Positions 25,096-34,915 of a DNA stretch of 64,000 nt are shown here, piece after piece (the first letter of the stretch is position 1; every line of letters starts with the position of its first letter). The position numbers were made by a program, and so were the translations under genes. Under the pieces are notes generated by a model. It saw nothing but the letters and a program-made list of their open reading frames with translations, was not told the origin of the DNA and did no database searches. This DNA is from Shewanella hanedai (GTDB lineage: Bacteria; Pseudomonadota; Gammaproteobacteria; Enterobacterales; Shewanellaceae), in NCBI RefSeq assembly GCF_007197645.1, contig NZ_VKGK01000021.1:47033-111032 (forward strand). Reading direction: 5' to 3'.

Positions 25096-27420
25096 ATGCA
25101 GATCCGTTATTTATTGGCACTAAGCCTACTTCCCCAATTAGTCTTGGCTGAAGACTCGACCCAAACTATCGATGCTGGCTTACAGTGTATCGTCGAGCCT
25201 CCAGTCCCCCGTCTATCGTCAACAAGCGATGACCAAACGGCACTAGAACAGCAAGAGATCCGAATTATATCTAACCGCTCTGAAGCGGAAATGGGCAAAC
25301 AAGCTACATTCAATGGCAATGTATTATTCAGCCAAGGTCAGCGCCATATTGCAGCCGATGAAGCGATATTAGATCAAAAGAATGAGCGTTTAGATGCCAA
25401 TGGCAATCTCATATTTCAAGATCAGATGATCACCATTACAGCTGACTCGCTCATTGCTGAAATGCGCAGCAATAGTGCATCCCTTTGGGGCGCACAGTAT
25501 TGGATGCACGGTCAACAAATTCATGGTGACGCAGAAAAACTCGAGATCACTTCCGATAATAATCTGCACCTGACTAAGACAAATTTTACTACCTGTCCTC
25601 CAGGTGACACCTCTTGGTTACTCGAAGCTGAAACGATCAAGATCGATAGCACTGAAGAGTGGGGAGAGCTCTGGGATGCCAAGTTAAAAATTGGTGGCGT
25701 TCCTGTATTCTATATCCCCTATATGACGATACCGGTATCTGAAAAACGTAAATCCGGCTTCCTGTTCCCTGAATTAAGCACCAGTACCACCAACGGTGTC
25801 GAAATAGCGACGCCATATTATTGGAATATTTCTCCAGAATATGACCTTACATTAACCCCTCATTACATGTCATCACGAGGGCTATTCCTAAAGAGTGATT
25901 TCCGCTATCTCGCAGGAGAGTCGCAACAAGGCCAACTCAACTTAGAGTACATCGGCAGCGATAAAATGCTGACTGACTCGCCTGATCGTTACCTTTACCA
26001 TTGGGAACATAAAGGTGCCATCAATGAAAACTGGCGAGTGATGGCTAACTTCACCAACGTATCAGACAACAACTATTTCAACGATCTAAACTCGGATGTG
26101 CAACGCGCAACTGATAATCAGATATCGCGCATCGGTGAGATTAGCTACTTCGAACAAAATTGGGATGTCACCGCACGAGTACAGAATATTAAAGTGTTAG
26201 GCGGAGATGAAAAGCCTTATCAGGTGATGCCACAGATAGGCCTTAACTATCGCGCCCCAGATTTTTGGAATGGCTTAGATTTTGGATTGACCAGTGAAGC
26301 GAGTAACTTTCAACATGAAGACAGTAGCTTCACAACGGCAACGCGTCTGAATTTTGAACCCAGTATTTCTTATCCAATTCATGGCCCTGCAGGCTCGCTA
26401 ACCAGTGAAGTCAAGTTACTCCAAACCTACTATTGGCAAGACGTTAATGAATCCAATGGTAATGATGAATTAGCCAGCTTTGTTAACCGAACCTTGCCAC
26501 AAATACGTGTCCATGGTCAGGTCAACTTCGAACGTTTTACTGACTATTTTAATGAAAATTATCGCCAAACATTAGAACCACAATTTCAATACTTATATGT
26601 TGGCTATGAAGACCAAGACGACATTGGTATTTATGATACCGCGATGATACAAGATGATTACTTTGGTCTTTTCCGTGACCGACGCTTTTCAGGTATCGAT
26701 AGAATCGCCGATGCCAACCAACTCACTCTCGGCTTAACGACTCGCTTATTTGACGAACATAATGTGGAAGCATTTAAGTTTAGCTTGGGACAAATTTACT
26801 ACTTTGAAGACAGTAAAGTGGGGATTAGTGATCCCTTAGTACCAAGTAGCAGGTTAACCCAAGAGAACACCTCTAACTCAGTGCTTGCTGCTGAATTAAG
26901 CACTAAGTTGTATAAAGACTGGTATGTCAGTGGCGCTATTCAGTATGATACTAAGCAGAGTGAGAACAAAAAGAGCGAGATGACACTCGACTTTAGGCCT
27001 GGTGCCAATAAATTACTTCAGTTTAGTTATCGATATGTACCGGATCTCTTGAACTCAAATACCAATGAATCCGTTAATATCTCTCAAGCAGGTATGCGCG
27101 GAGCTTGGCCAATTAGCGACAGCTGGTATGTAGTAGGTAACTGGTATTATGATCTTAACGAAAGCCGAAGTGTAGAGACCTACACTGGTTTTCAGTATGA
27201 ATCATGTTGCTGGGCAGTCCGCTTAAGTTACCATTATCGAATTAAAACTAATTATGATGATAACTTTAATCCGGTGCTGGATAATCGTGAACTATTTGAA
27301 AGCGGATTTTACCTAAACTTCGTCATAAAAGGACTCGGTGGCTCAGGCCCATTAGGCGTATCAGATATGCTGAACGATGGTCTATTTAACTATCGTAAAC
27401 CGCTTTATCTGAAAAACTAG
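25096..27420 (+). CDS. lptD: LPS-assembly protein LptD
   Basis: About 774 residues from the ATG at 25096, which gives a proper signal peptide (MQIRYLLALSLLPQLVLAE); an upstream in-frame start at 25057 would add 13 residues before it. OstA/LptA-like jellyroll at about 60-200 (FNGNVLFSQGQ), then a large 26-strand barrel. Cys residues occur at the two ends (LQCIVEPP, NFTTCPPGD, and ESCCWAV), as needed for the interdomain disulfides. Inserts LPS into the outer leaflet with LptE. First of the lptD-surA-pdxA-rsmA-apaG-apaH cluster. Confidence 0.95.
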   Translation: MQIRYLLALSLLPQLVLAEDSTQTIDAGLQCIVEPPVPRLSSTSDDQTALEQQEIRIISNRSEAEMGKQATFNGNVLFSQGQRHIAADEAILDQKNERLDANGNLIFQDQMITITADSLIAEMRSNSASLWGAQYWMHGQQIHGDAEKLEITSDNNLHLTKTNFTTCPPGDTSWLLEAETIKIDSTEEWGELWDAKLKIGGVPVFYIPYMTIPVSEKRKSGFLFPELSTSTTNGVEIATPYYWNISPEYDLTLTPHYMSSRGLFLKSDFRYLAGESQQGQLNLEYIGSDKMLTDSPDRYLYHWEHKGAINENWRVMANFTNVSDNNYFNDLNSDVQRATDNQISRIGEISYFEQNWDVTARVQNIKVLGGDEKPYQVMPQIGLNYRAPDFWNGLDFGLTSEASNFQHEDSSFTTATRLNFEPSISYPIHGPAGSLTSEVKLLQTYYWQDVNESNGNDELASFVNRTLPQIRVHGQVNFERFTDYFNENYRQTLEPQFQYLYVGYEDQDDIGIYDTAMIQDDYFGLFRDRRFSGIDRIADANQLTLGLTTRLFDEHNVEAFKFSLGQIYYFEDSKVGISDPLVPSSRLTQENTSNSVLAAELSTKLYKDWYVSGAIQYDTKQSENKKSEMTLDFRPGANKLLQFSYRYVPDLLNSNTNESVNISQAGMRGAWPISDSWYVVGNWYYDLNESRSVETYTGFQYESCCWAVRLSYHYRIKTNYDDNFNPVLDNRELFESGFYLNFVIKGLGGSGPLGVSDMLNDGLFNYRKPLYLKN

Positions 27421-27596
27421 TAACGCCAAACCTAACGGGTAAACTAAGCAGCGACTGGGAATTGACTCCCGATAAGATTAAATAAGTTTATTTTAGATGA
27501 ACCATGAGCGGGTCTTAGAGTCCAATCATGATAATAGAATCAAGTCAGCATCATTTGGTGCTGCACCTGACATCAATATGCCAAGGATTTTTGTGG

Positions 27597-28904
27597 ATGA
27601 AACCGTGTAAACATTTGATTTTTGCTTTTCTTGCTCTGGCGATGAGCCATACAGTACAAGCCCAAAGTGCCCCCCTCGATCGGGTATCAGTACAGATTAA
27701 CGAAGGTATCCTGCTAGAGAGTGAAATCACTGGCATGCTTAAAACGGTTAAAGCAAATGCCACAGCGGCAGGCCAAGATCTACCTTCAGACAGTGCACTT
27801 AGAACACAAGTAATTGAACGTTTGATCATGACGCGATTACAGATGCAGATGGCCGATAGAATAGGACTGCATATTGGTGACCTACAGCTAGATCAAACTA
27901 TCGGCAATATCGCTAAAGAACAAAAATTAACCGTTGAGCAGATGCAAGTTAAAATCGCTCAAGAAGGCATGAGCTGGAATCAATACCGTGAGCAGTTACG
28001 TGAAGAGATCACCTTAGGTGAAATACAACGTATTCAGGTTCAACGTCGTATTCAGGTGTCTCCTCAAGAAATCAATAACTTAGTTAAAATGATTGAAGAG
28101 AAGGGTCTAGAACAAGTTGAATTCCAAATTGGACATATTCTGATTGAAGTACCAAATAACCCTAACAGCGAACAACTTGAAAAAGCGAGTAAGCGCGCTG
28201 AAACCGTGCTTAAACGCGTAAAAGATGGCGATGACTTCCGTCGTACTGCAATTGCAGCATCTTCAGGCCCTAAAGCCCTAGAAGGTGGTGTTTGGGACTA
28301 CATGAACATCAACGAGATGCCAACCTTATTCGCTGAAGTGTTGGGTAATGCTAAGCCTGGTGATGTGATTGGTCCCATTAGAAGTGGAGCAGGTTTTCAC
28401 ATCATTAAGGTATTAGATGCTCGAGGTCTAGAAACCAAAGAAGTGGATGAAGTCCGTTCAAGACATATCTTAGTCAAGCCTTCGCCAATTCTGTCAGAAG
28501 AACGCGCTAAAGCCATGCTTGAAAAGTTTGCGGTTCAGATCCGTTCTGGTGACGCCGATTTCGCAGCACTGGCTCATCAATACTCTGAAGATCCTGGTTC
28601 AGCGGCAAAAGGTGGTGAGTTAGGCTGGGCTGACCCAAGTGTCTATGTTCCTGCGTTCTCTCAAACATTAAATGCACTTGAGATAAATGAAATCAGCGAG
28701 CCCTTTCGTTCAAGTCATGGTTGGCATATAGTGCAGCTTGAAGAGCGCCGTAAGACAGATGCTACGGACAAATTTAATACCAATAGAGCACATCAGCTCA
28801 TCTTCCGTCGTAAGTTTAATGAAGAGTTACAAAACTGGCTTGATGAGATGAGAGCTGAAGCGTATATCGAAGTCTTCGAACCTGAGAAGAATCGAGGCGA
28901 ATAG
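27597..28904 (+). CDS. surA: Periplasmic chaperone / peptidyl-prolyl isomerase SurA
   Basis: About 435 residues from the ATG at 27597 (AAGGA about 10 nt upstream), giving signal peptide MKPCKHLIFAFLALAMSHTVQA. N-terminal chaperone region about 20-170, then two parvulin domains (QIGHILIEVP... and SRHILVKPSP..., the second with YSEDPGSAAKGGELGW). Chaperones outer-membrane proteins such as LptD to the Bam complex. Conserved position after lptD. Confidence 0.95.
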   Translation: MKPCKHLIFAFLALAMSHTVQAQSAPLDRVSVQINEGILLESEITGMLKTVKANATAAGQDLPSDSALRTQVIERLIMTRLQMQMADRIGLHIGDLQLDQTIGNIAKEQKLTVEQMQVKIAQEGMSWNQYREQLREEITLGEIQRIQVQRRIQVSPQEINNLVKMIEEKGLEQVEFQIGHILIEVPNNPNSEQLEKASKRAETVLKRVKDGDDFRRTAIAASSGPKALEGGVWDYMNINEMPTLFAEVLGNAKPGDVIGPIRSGAGFHIIKVLDARGLETKEVDEVRSRHILVKPSPILSEERAKAMLEKFAVQIRSGDADFAALAHQYSEDPGSAAKGGELGWADPSVYVPAFSQTLNALEINEISEPFRSSHGWHIVQLEERRKTDATDKFNTNRAHQLIFRRKFNEELQNWLDEMRAEAYIEVFEPEKNRGE

Positions 28905-28980
28905 TAATAGCTAAATCTGTTACTATTGCCCTCAAGAATTAATTGGATGTTAAAACCTATTTTAATCGAGGCTAAATATA

Positions 28981-29967
28981 TTGACGACTAAACGAATAGC
29001 CATCACCCCAGGCGAACCAGCCGGGATTGGTCCAGATTTAGTTATCCAACTAGCTCAGCAGGCTTGGCCTGCTGAGCTAGTTGTTTGTGCGGATCCTGAA
29101 CTGTTAACCTCTCGGGCCAAAATGCTCGGGCTTCCGCTACAGCTTAAGCCTTACCAACCGAGTCTTGCGCCAAAAGCCCAAGAAGCTGGTACCTTAACTT
29201 TGGCACCATTTGCGCTCAATGCTGAGGCTAAATGCGGCCAACTGAATGAGCAAAATAGTGCCTATGTAGTGCAGACTCTGAGCTATGCCGGCGAGAAGAA
29301 CATGAACGGTGAGTTTGATGCCGTGGTTACCGGTCCAGTTCATAAAGGCATCATCAATCAAGCCGGTATCTCCTTTAGTGGTCATACTGAGTTTTTTGCA
29401 CATCAAGCCAATTGCCAAGATGTTGTAATGATGCTGGCAGCACCGAACTTGCAAGTCGCTTTAGTCACCACTCATATTCCATTGGCCTATGTGTCAAAAG
29501 CGATTACGCGTGATCGACTGCGTCAAATTATTAAAATATTGCATACTGATTTAGTGAATAAGTTTGCCATTAAACAACCCAAAATATATGTATGCGGACT
29601 CAATCCTCATGCAGGCGAAGATGGGCATCTAGGGCGCGAAGAGATAGATGTTATCATTCCAGCCTTAGAGGAAATGCGAACCGAAGGCATTAGCCTAGTC
29701 GGCCCGTTACCAGCAGACACGATCTTTCAAAGTAAGTACTTAGATGACGCCGATGTCATACTTGCTATGTATCATGATCAAGGTTTGCCAGTCCTTAAAT
29801 CGCAAGGTTTCGGTAGCTCGGTGAATATAACCTTAGGGCTACCTTACATTCGTACTTCGGTAGATCACGGTACTGCACTTGAACTCGCCGGAACAGGTCA
29901 AGCAGACATAGGTAGCTTTGTCTGTGCACTAAATAAAGCCATAGATTTGGCAGCAAAAACTGAGTAG
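28981..29967 (+). CDS. pdxA: 4-hydroxythreonine-4-phosphate dehydrogenase (PdxA)
   Basis: 328 residues. Begins at TTG (CGAGG 10 nt upstream) as no ATG is available before ITPGEPAGIGPDL, the conserved N-terminal motif. Other landmarks: TGPVHKGIINQAG, FFAHQ, metal His in LVTTHIPL, NPHAGEDG and YHDQGLP. Acts in pyridoxal phosphate synthesis. A perfect 17-bp inverted repeat lies in codons 23-34 (QLAQQAWPAELVV region), which is otherwise a variable surface stretch. Confidence 0.94.
   Translation: MTTKRIAITPGEPAGIGPDLVIQLAQQAWPAELVVCADPELLTSRAKMLGLPLQLKPYQPSLAPKAQEAGTLTLAPFALNAEAKCGQLNEQNSAYVVQTLSYAGEKNMNGEFDAVVTGPVHKGIINQAGISFSGHTEFFAHQANCQDVVMMLAAPNLQVALVTTHIPLAYVSKAITRDRLRQIIKILHTDLVNKFAIKQPKIYVCGLNPHAGEDGHLGREEIDVIIPALEEMRTEGISLVGPLPADTIFQSKYLDDADVILAMYHDQGLPVLKSQGFGSSVNITLGLPYIRTSVDHGTALELAGTGQADIGSFVCALNKAIDLAAKTE
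29047..29083. repeat. Perfect 17-bp inverted repeat inside pdxA
   Basis: CAACTAGCTCAGCAGGC (29047-29063), spacer TTG, then its exact reverse complement (29067-29083). The whole element stays in frame with pdxA and would form a very stable hairpin in the mRNA about 65 nt after the start codon. Confidence 0.95.
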
Positions 29968-29979
29968 TTGAAATAAGTA

Positions 29980-30783
29980 ATGAGCAATAAAGTACATTTA
30001 GGCCACACGGCCAGAAAGCGTTTCGGACAAAACTTTTTGACCGATCACAATATTATCAATCGCATTGTTGGCGCTATCTCTCCAGATAACGATCATGTCA
30101 TGGTTGAAATTGGTCCGGGCCTAGCGGCATTAACCGAGCCTGTAGCCAGTGGTATCGACAAACTGACAGTGGTTGAACTGGATAAAGATCTAGTAGCGCG
30201 TTTGCGTGAACACCCAACATTAAAAGATAAGTTGGATATTCACCAAGGAGATGCGCTTAAGTTTGATTTCAGCCAGCTTGTAGAAGAAGGCCGTCAGATG
30301 AAGGTGTTTGGTAATTTGCCATACAACATCTCTACGCCACTCATGTTCCATCTATTCGACTTCGCAGAACAGATTGAGAACATGCACTTCATGCTGCAAA
30401 AAGAGGTCGTTCTTAGGCTTTCTGCCAGCCCAGGAACAAAAGCCTATGGTCGTTTGACCGTCATGGCGCAGTATCATTGTCAGGTTATGCCTGTACTTGA
30501 AGTACCGCCAGGAAGCTTTACACCTGCACCTAAAGTTGACTCAGCTGTCGTTCGTCTCGTGCCATTTAAAGTGAAGCCTTGGCCATGTAAAGATGTCGAT
30601 CAACTAAGACATCTAACGACCACGGCATTTAATATGCGCCGTAAAACCTTGCGTAATAATCTTAAACATATTATCTCTGATGACGAATTTGCAGAGTTAG
30701 GCATCGACGCGACGCTCAGACCTGAGCAGATCACAGTCCAGCAGTATGTTGCAATGGCAAATCTTGTCATTGATAAGCAATAA
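29980..30783 (+). CDS. rsmA: 16S rRNA A1518/A1519 dimethyltransferase (RsmA/KsgA)
   Basis: 267 residues. RFGQNFL, SAM motif VEIGPGLAALTEP, acidic VVELDKDL, catalytic motif NLPYNIS and RRKTLRNNL are all present. Dimethylates two adenines in helix 45 of 16S rRNA during 30S maturation. 12 nt after the pdxA stop. Confidence 0.96.
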   Translation: MSNKVHLGHTARKRFGQNFLTDHNIINRIVGAISPDNDHVMVEIGPGLAALTEPVASGIDKLTVVELDKDLVARLREHPTLKDKLDIHQGDALKFDFSQLVEEGRQMKVFGNLPYNISTPLMFHLFDFAEQIENMHFMLQKEVVLRLSASPGTKAYGRLTVMAQYHCQVMPVLEVPPGSFTPAPKVDSAVVRLVPFKVKPWPCKDVDQLRHLTTTAFNMRRKTLRNNLKHIISDDEFAELGIDATLRPEQITVQQYVAMANLVIDKQ

Positions 30784-30838
30784 ATACGCTTACTTCATTT
30801 TAACTCTGTGTTAAATTCTAAAATGATTTACAAAATCT

Positions 30839-30861
30839 AGGAGGGCTTGCCCTCCTTTTTG
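30839..30861 (+). terminator. Terminator/attenuator between rsmA and apaG
   Basis: AGGAGGGC / GCCCTCCT perfect 8-bp stem with a 2-nt loop and a T tract. It ends 15 nt before the apaG ATG, so apaG-apaH expression needs read-through or a promoter that overlaps this element. Confidence 0.8.
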
Positions 30862-30875
30862 TTATAAGGAAATCC

Positions 30876-31256
30876 ATGACAGAACTTGAAGCCTCAATAA
30901 AAATCGAAGTTAAAACAGAGTATATCGAAGATCAATCCTCACCCAATGATGAAAGATATCTGTTTAGGTACACAATCACCATCATCAACTTAGGTAAAGA
31001 TCCCGTGACGTTAAAAACCCGCCACTGGTCTATCACCGATGCAAATCAACATCTCAGCGTAGTTCAAGGCGCTGGTGTAGTTGGTGAAACCCCCACAATT
31101 GAAGCTGATACCGCCTACCAATATACCAGTGGTACAGTGCTCGAAACTCCCTTAGGTGTCATGGAAGGCAGTTATGGAATGGTCACTGAGGATGGAACCG
31201 CTTTTAACGCGACAATACCGCCTTTTAGACTCTCTGTTCCTGGGTTACTTCACTAA
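30876..31256 (+). CDS. apaG: ApaG domain protein
   Basis: 126 residues, full length for ApaG/CorD. FRYTITIINLGKDPVTLKTRHWSI and GVVGETPTIEADTAYQYTSG are family landmarks. An immunoglobulin-like fold; the exact role is unsettled (linked to Co2+ sensitivity and phosphate-compound binding). AAGGA lies just upstream of the ATG, after the terminator hairpin. Followed by apaH as in Enterobacterales. Confidence 0.93.
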   Translation: MTELEASIKIEVKTEYIEDQSSPNDERYLFRYTITIINLGKDPVTLKTRHWSITDANQHLSVVQGAGVVGETPTIEADTAYQYTSGTVLETPLGVMEGSYGMVTEDGTAFNATIPPFRLSVPGLLH

Positions 31257-31377
31257 AAACAGCGATCAAACATTTTCAGTTCTTCATACTGAAGCCATTT
31301 TCTAAGATTGAAACTTATTTCCTTTCCCGCGCCTCCCCAGTACAATTAGAGTATTGATTGATAAGGATAAAGAAGAG

Positions 31378-32202
31378 ATGGCAAACTATTTTGTCGGCGA
31401 TATTCAAGGGTGTTATGACGAACTCATGCAGCTGTTGTCTAAAGTCGATTTTAACCCATCACGGGATCAACTATGGGCAGTTGGCGATTTAGTTGCGAGA
31501 GGGCCCGGCTCTCTACCCACATTGAAGTACTTCCAGCAACTCGATGGCGCTGCAAATGTGTCTCTGGGGAACCATGATCTGCACTTAATGGCTGTTCACG
31601 CCAAGGTTAAAAGAGCAAATCCAAAGGACAAACTAGAGGCTTTACTTGATTCATCAGAGATTAACTCCTTAATAGGTTGGCTACGCCATCAACCGCTTCA
31701 TCAGGAATTGCCTGAGCACAAGATTATAATGAGCCACGCAGGTGTTCCACCTCAATGGGATCTGAATACGTTAAGAGCAGAAAGCCTGCGTGTCACTCAA
31801 GCCCTCCAATCTGCCGATTATGTTGAAAACCTACTCACGAAAATGTACACCTCGGGTTCAAACCAGTGGCATCTTGAAATGGGCGAATTAGAAAAGAGAA
31901 TTTACTGTATCAATGCATTAACAAGAATGCGTTTTTTACACAGTGATGGACGGCTCGATTTTGAATGTAAGGTCTCCCCTGCCGAATGTAAAGATCCAGA
32001 CTTGACTCCCTGGTTCGCTCTTGAGGGGAAAGTTAACCAAAGCCATACTTTGGTCTTTGGACATTGGGCAGCAGTGATGGGCGAAGTGAGCTCTACAAGA
32101 ATAAAAGCATTAGATACAGGATGTTGTTGGGGAGAGTACCTAACACTATGGCATCTAGAGAAGGATGAAAAAATTACCCAAAATAAGTTAAAAAAGAGTT
32201 AA
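31378..32202 (+). CDS. apaH: Diadenosine tetraphosphatase ApaH
   Basis: 275 residues from the ATG at 31378 (AAGAAGAG upstream). Metallophosphatase motifs GDIQGCYDEL, GDLVARGPGS, GNHDLH and the later SHAGVPP and GHWAA. Hydrolyses Ap4A to two ADP and also acts on Np4-capped RNA. Last of the lptD cluster before a chemoreceptor gene that separates it from folA. Confidence 0.94.
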   Translation: MANYFVGDIQGCYDELMQLLSKVDFNPSRDQLWAVGDLVARGPGSLPTLKYFQQLDGAANVSLGNHDLHLMAVHAKVKRANPKDKLEALLDSSEINSLIGWLRHQPLHQELPEHKIIMSHAGVPPQWDLNTLRAESLRVTQALQSADYVENLLTKMYTSGSNQWHLEMGELEKRIYCINALTRMRFLHSDGRLDFECKVSPAECKDPDLTPWFALEGKVNQSHTLVFGHWAAVMGEVSSTRIKALDTGCCWGEYLTLWHLEKDEKITQNKLKKS

Positions 32203-32312
32203 ACTAACTCGAATGTTAGCCGATACGTTAACAGTTGTTAGTCAATATTCAAGTAACTGAACTAATCATTCATTACTAGGGAATAATAATAAAATTTATA
32301 ATGGAGCACCCT

Positions 32313-34340
32313 ATGAAATTGAATGTCGCCACAAGAGTTATTGGCGGGTTTAGTGTAGTAACCTTACTCTTAATCACTTTGGGAGGCGCCTCTTTACTGA
32401 CAAACAGTGAGCTCAAAACTAGCACTCAGATATTACAAGAACTCAGCTTACCTGCTATAGAATCTACCAGTCACTTAATTAAAGATCTTTCGATTCAGGA
32501 AAAGCAGGTATTACTCGCTTACTATTCAACTCAATCGACTAAAATCCCCGCCTTGAAGTCCAAATTTGCCGAGCATAACCAATCTTTCAACTCTGAGCTC
32601 AATAACATTTCAAGACTTGTGGCATCGCAACAAGAAGCTGACTTTACCAGTATTATTGCGACACTAAGAACTAACTATCAGGATTTTGCTGCTGAAAGCA
32701 ATAAAATGATGATCACGCGAGAAAACTCGCTGGTTACACAAGAGAAATTAGTCTCCAAATTAGAGCGTTTAGAAGAAGCCGCTGATGATACAGCCTCACT
32801 CCTGCTAGACCTTATGGATCTGGAGACCAGTGAAGATTTAACCGATCAAGAGATAGCTGCCACTGCTGGCAATATTGATAATAGTCTCAGCAGTATCGTC
32901 AGCACTAACTATGACCTCATAAACAGCACGTCACACTCTCAATTTGACACCATATCTAAAGAACTCGATTACTTGATCAATGAAGCTAAGAGTAAACTGG
33001 AATATGTTACCCGTCACTGGGATGGTGTTGTTGATACAACACTAATGGCCGATATTAATACTGAAGCGAATAAAGTCTTTACCATGTTAAGTGGAAGTGG
33101 CTCTATGCAAGCGATGAAAGGACGTCAGCTTAACTTTGAATCATCGGCAGAACAGTTACTTAGCAAGGTTAACAGAGATGTTGATAATGTTAACGGCAGC
33201 ATGGATGAACTGATTAAAAAAGTAGAAACTGTTTCTGCACAAATCAGTAATAAAGCAATTGAAGGCATTGATTCAGCGAGTTTTAATACCATCATTCTTA
33301 TTGTCATTGTTATTTTTGTGTCGATTGGCGTTAGCTCTGCGGTTACTATTCCGCTGAAACGCTCATTAAATAAGATCAACACAGCGCTTAATATTTTAGC
33401 CTCTGGCAATTTGACTCATAAACTAGACGACTCGGGTCATGATGAATTTGCCGAGCTATCTCGTAACTGCAACCGCCTAGTTGATAGCCTTAGAGAATTA
33501 ATACAAGGCATTTTAGACCGCTCGAATCAACTTGCAGCTGCAGCAGAAGAAACGTCAGCTATCACAACTCAAACAACCGCCAGCATTCAAGAACAAAAGA
33601 GCCAAGTCGATCAAGTCGCTACTGCAACGACTCAATTAACGTCAAGTGCCCAGCAAGTCACCAGCAGCGCCGATGAAGCGCTACTACAAATTAAGCAGGC
33701 CGACGATGAAGCACAGCATATGCGCACCATTGCTGATGAGAATAAGCATACTATTCAGGCGCTAGCTGATGAAGTAGCCAAAGCAGGCATAGTGATTAAC
33801 AAGGTGCATACTGATAGTGCTTCCATAGGCTCAATTCTTGACACTATTCGTGGCATTGCAGAACAGACTAACCTACTCGCATTAAATGCCGCAATTGAAG
33901 CTGCACGAGCTGGTGAACAAGGCCGTGGATTTGCCGTCGTCGCCGATGAAGTCCGAAACCTAGCCTCGAGAACTCAAGACTCTACCCAAGAAATTCAACA
34001 GATGATCCAAGTCCTGCAGGCAGGAACGCAAGAAGCGGTATCAGTGATGGAGTTAGGCCGTAGTCAGGCCAGTTCTTGTGTCGATAAAACCGAACAAGCC
34101 AATATTGCTCTCACAAGTATCAGTGAGGCTGTTCATAAAGCCCATGATTCTGGTACTCATATTGCCCATGCAGCTCAAGAGCAAAGTTTAGTGAGTCAGC
34201 AGGTATCTGAAATGCTAGAACACATCGCATCGATTTCTGAAGAGACTGCTTCTGGAGCTGATCAAACAGCACAGTCTAGCCATCAGGTAGCGATGCTGGC
34301 TGAAGAACTTCAAGCATCAGTAGGTGAGTTTAAAGTTTAA
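32313..34340 (+). CDS. Methyl-accepting chemotaxis protein
   Basis: About 675 residues from the ATG at 32313 (GGAG 6 nt upstream). First membrane segment at about 10-32, a long periplasmic four-helix-type domain to about 325, second membrane segment (IILIVIVIFVSIGVSSAVTI), HAMP (about 345-400), then the coiled-coil signalling domain with the conserved hairpin tip EQTNLLALNAAIEAARAGE. No C-terminal CheR-tethering pentapeptide. Ligand unknown. Ends at a strong terminator. Confidence 0.92.
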   Translation: MKLNVATRVIGGFSVVTLLLITLGGASLLTNSELKTSTQILQELSLPAIESTSHLIKDLSIQEKQVLLAYYSTQSTKIPALKSKFAEHNQSFNSELNNISRLVASQQEADFTSIIATLRTNYQDFAAESNKMMITRENSLVTQEKLVSKLERLEEAADDTASLLLDLMDLETSEDLTDQEIAATAGNIDNSLSSIVSTNYDLINSTSHSQFDTISKELDYLINEAKSKLEYVTRHWDGVVDTTLMADINTEANKVFTMLSGSGSMQAMKGRQLNFESSAEQLLSKVNRDVDNVNGSMDELIKKVETVSAQISNKAIEGIDSASFNTIILIVIVIFVSIGVSSAVTIPLKRSLNKINTALNILASGNLTHKLDDSGHDEFAELSRNCNRLVDSLRELIQGILDRSNQLAAAAEETSAITTQTTASIQEQKSQVDQVATATTQLTSSAQQVTSSADEALLQIKQADDEAQHMRTIADENKHTIQALADEVAKAGIVINKVHTDSASIGSILDTIRGIAEQTNLLALNAAIEAARAGEQGRGFAVVADEVRNLASRTQDSTQEIQQMIQVLQAGTQEAVSVMELGRSQASSCVDKTEQANIALTSISEAVHKAHDSGTHIAHAAQEQSLVSQQVSEMLEHIASISEETASGADQTAQSSHQVAMLAEELQASVGEFKV

Positions 34341-34370
34341 TATAAAGCGACTTCTATCAATAAAAACTAA

Positions 34371-34400
34371 AAAAATACCGGACAATTGTCCGGTATTTTT
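34371..34400. terminator. Bidirectional terminator, MCP / DUF3718 gene
   Basis: A perfect 15-bp palindromic stem centred on AATT, with A tract on the left arm and T tract on the right arm (AAAAATACCGG... / ...CCGGTATTTTT). Serves both convergent genes. Confidence 0.9.
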
Positions 34401-34424
34401 TAATACAAATAACGTTGTACAAGC

Positions 34425-34811
34425 TTATCCGCCAGCTAAACGCTCTTTAATCGCAATGTTAATTGCACTCGCGCTATGGCCTTTTGCTTCAGCCCAAGCA
34501 TTAATACTAATGCCATCGGCCTCACTAGCTTGAAGGTCAGAGACTGACAAGCGTTTTGCTACAAAGGTTCCTACTTTGTCAGAGCCACTTTTAATGGCTG
34601 TCCGCAACAAACTATCACCATTGCAAGAGATACCAGAATAGATGTTCCGCAACTTAACACGGTTCTCTTTTAGTTTCTTTCGTAATCTATTCTTATCGTC
34701 AGCTTGAACATAGTTGCAGATATTAGCTGCAAGTTGATCATTGGCATGGGCAGGAAGCGTATAGCTTGATGCTGCAATAATAGCAGCTATCGATATAGGC
34801 AACAGGCGCAT
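34425..34811 (-). CDS. DUF3718 exported protein
   Basis: About 128 residues. AAAGGAG is 6 nt before the ATG at 34811 (a second ATG is at 34814). Signal peptide MRLLPISIAAIIAASSYTLPAHA. The mature part has two Cys (ANICNYV, GISCNGD) spaced as in DUF3718, then a helical tail (DLQASEADGISINAWAEA). Family function unknown; common in Shewanella and relatives. It separates apaH/MCP from folA. Confidence 0.68.
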   Translation of the reverse strand: MRLLPISIAAIIAASSYTLPAHANDQLAANICNYVQADDKNRLRKKLKENRVKLRNIYSGISCNGDSLLRTAIKSGSDKVGTFVAKRLSVSDLQASEADGISINAWAEAKGHSASAINIAIKERLAGG

Positions 34812-34915
34812 CATGTACTCCTTTAATATTTTTATTAATCTATTATGTTTTTTCGCGGAGTACCTGTAGGGTGTCAGCCGCACTCACTACCCAAAATCAT
34901 AGCAAGCACTGTAAC

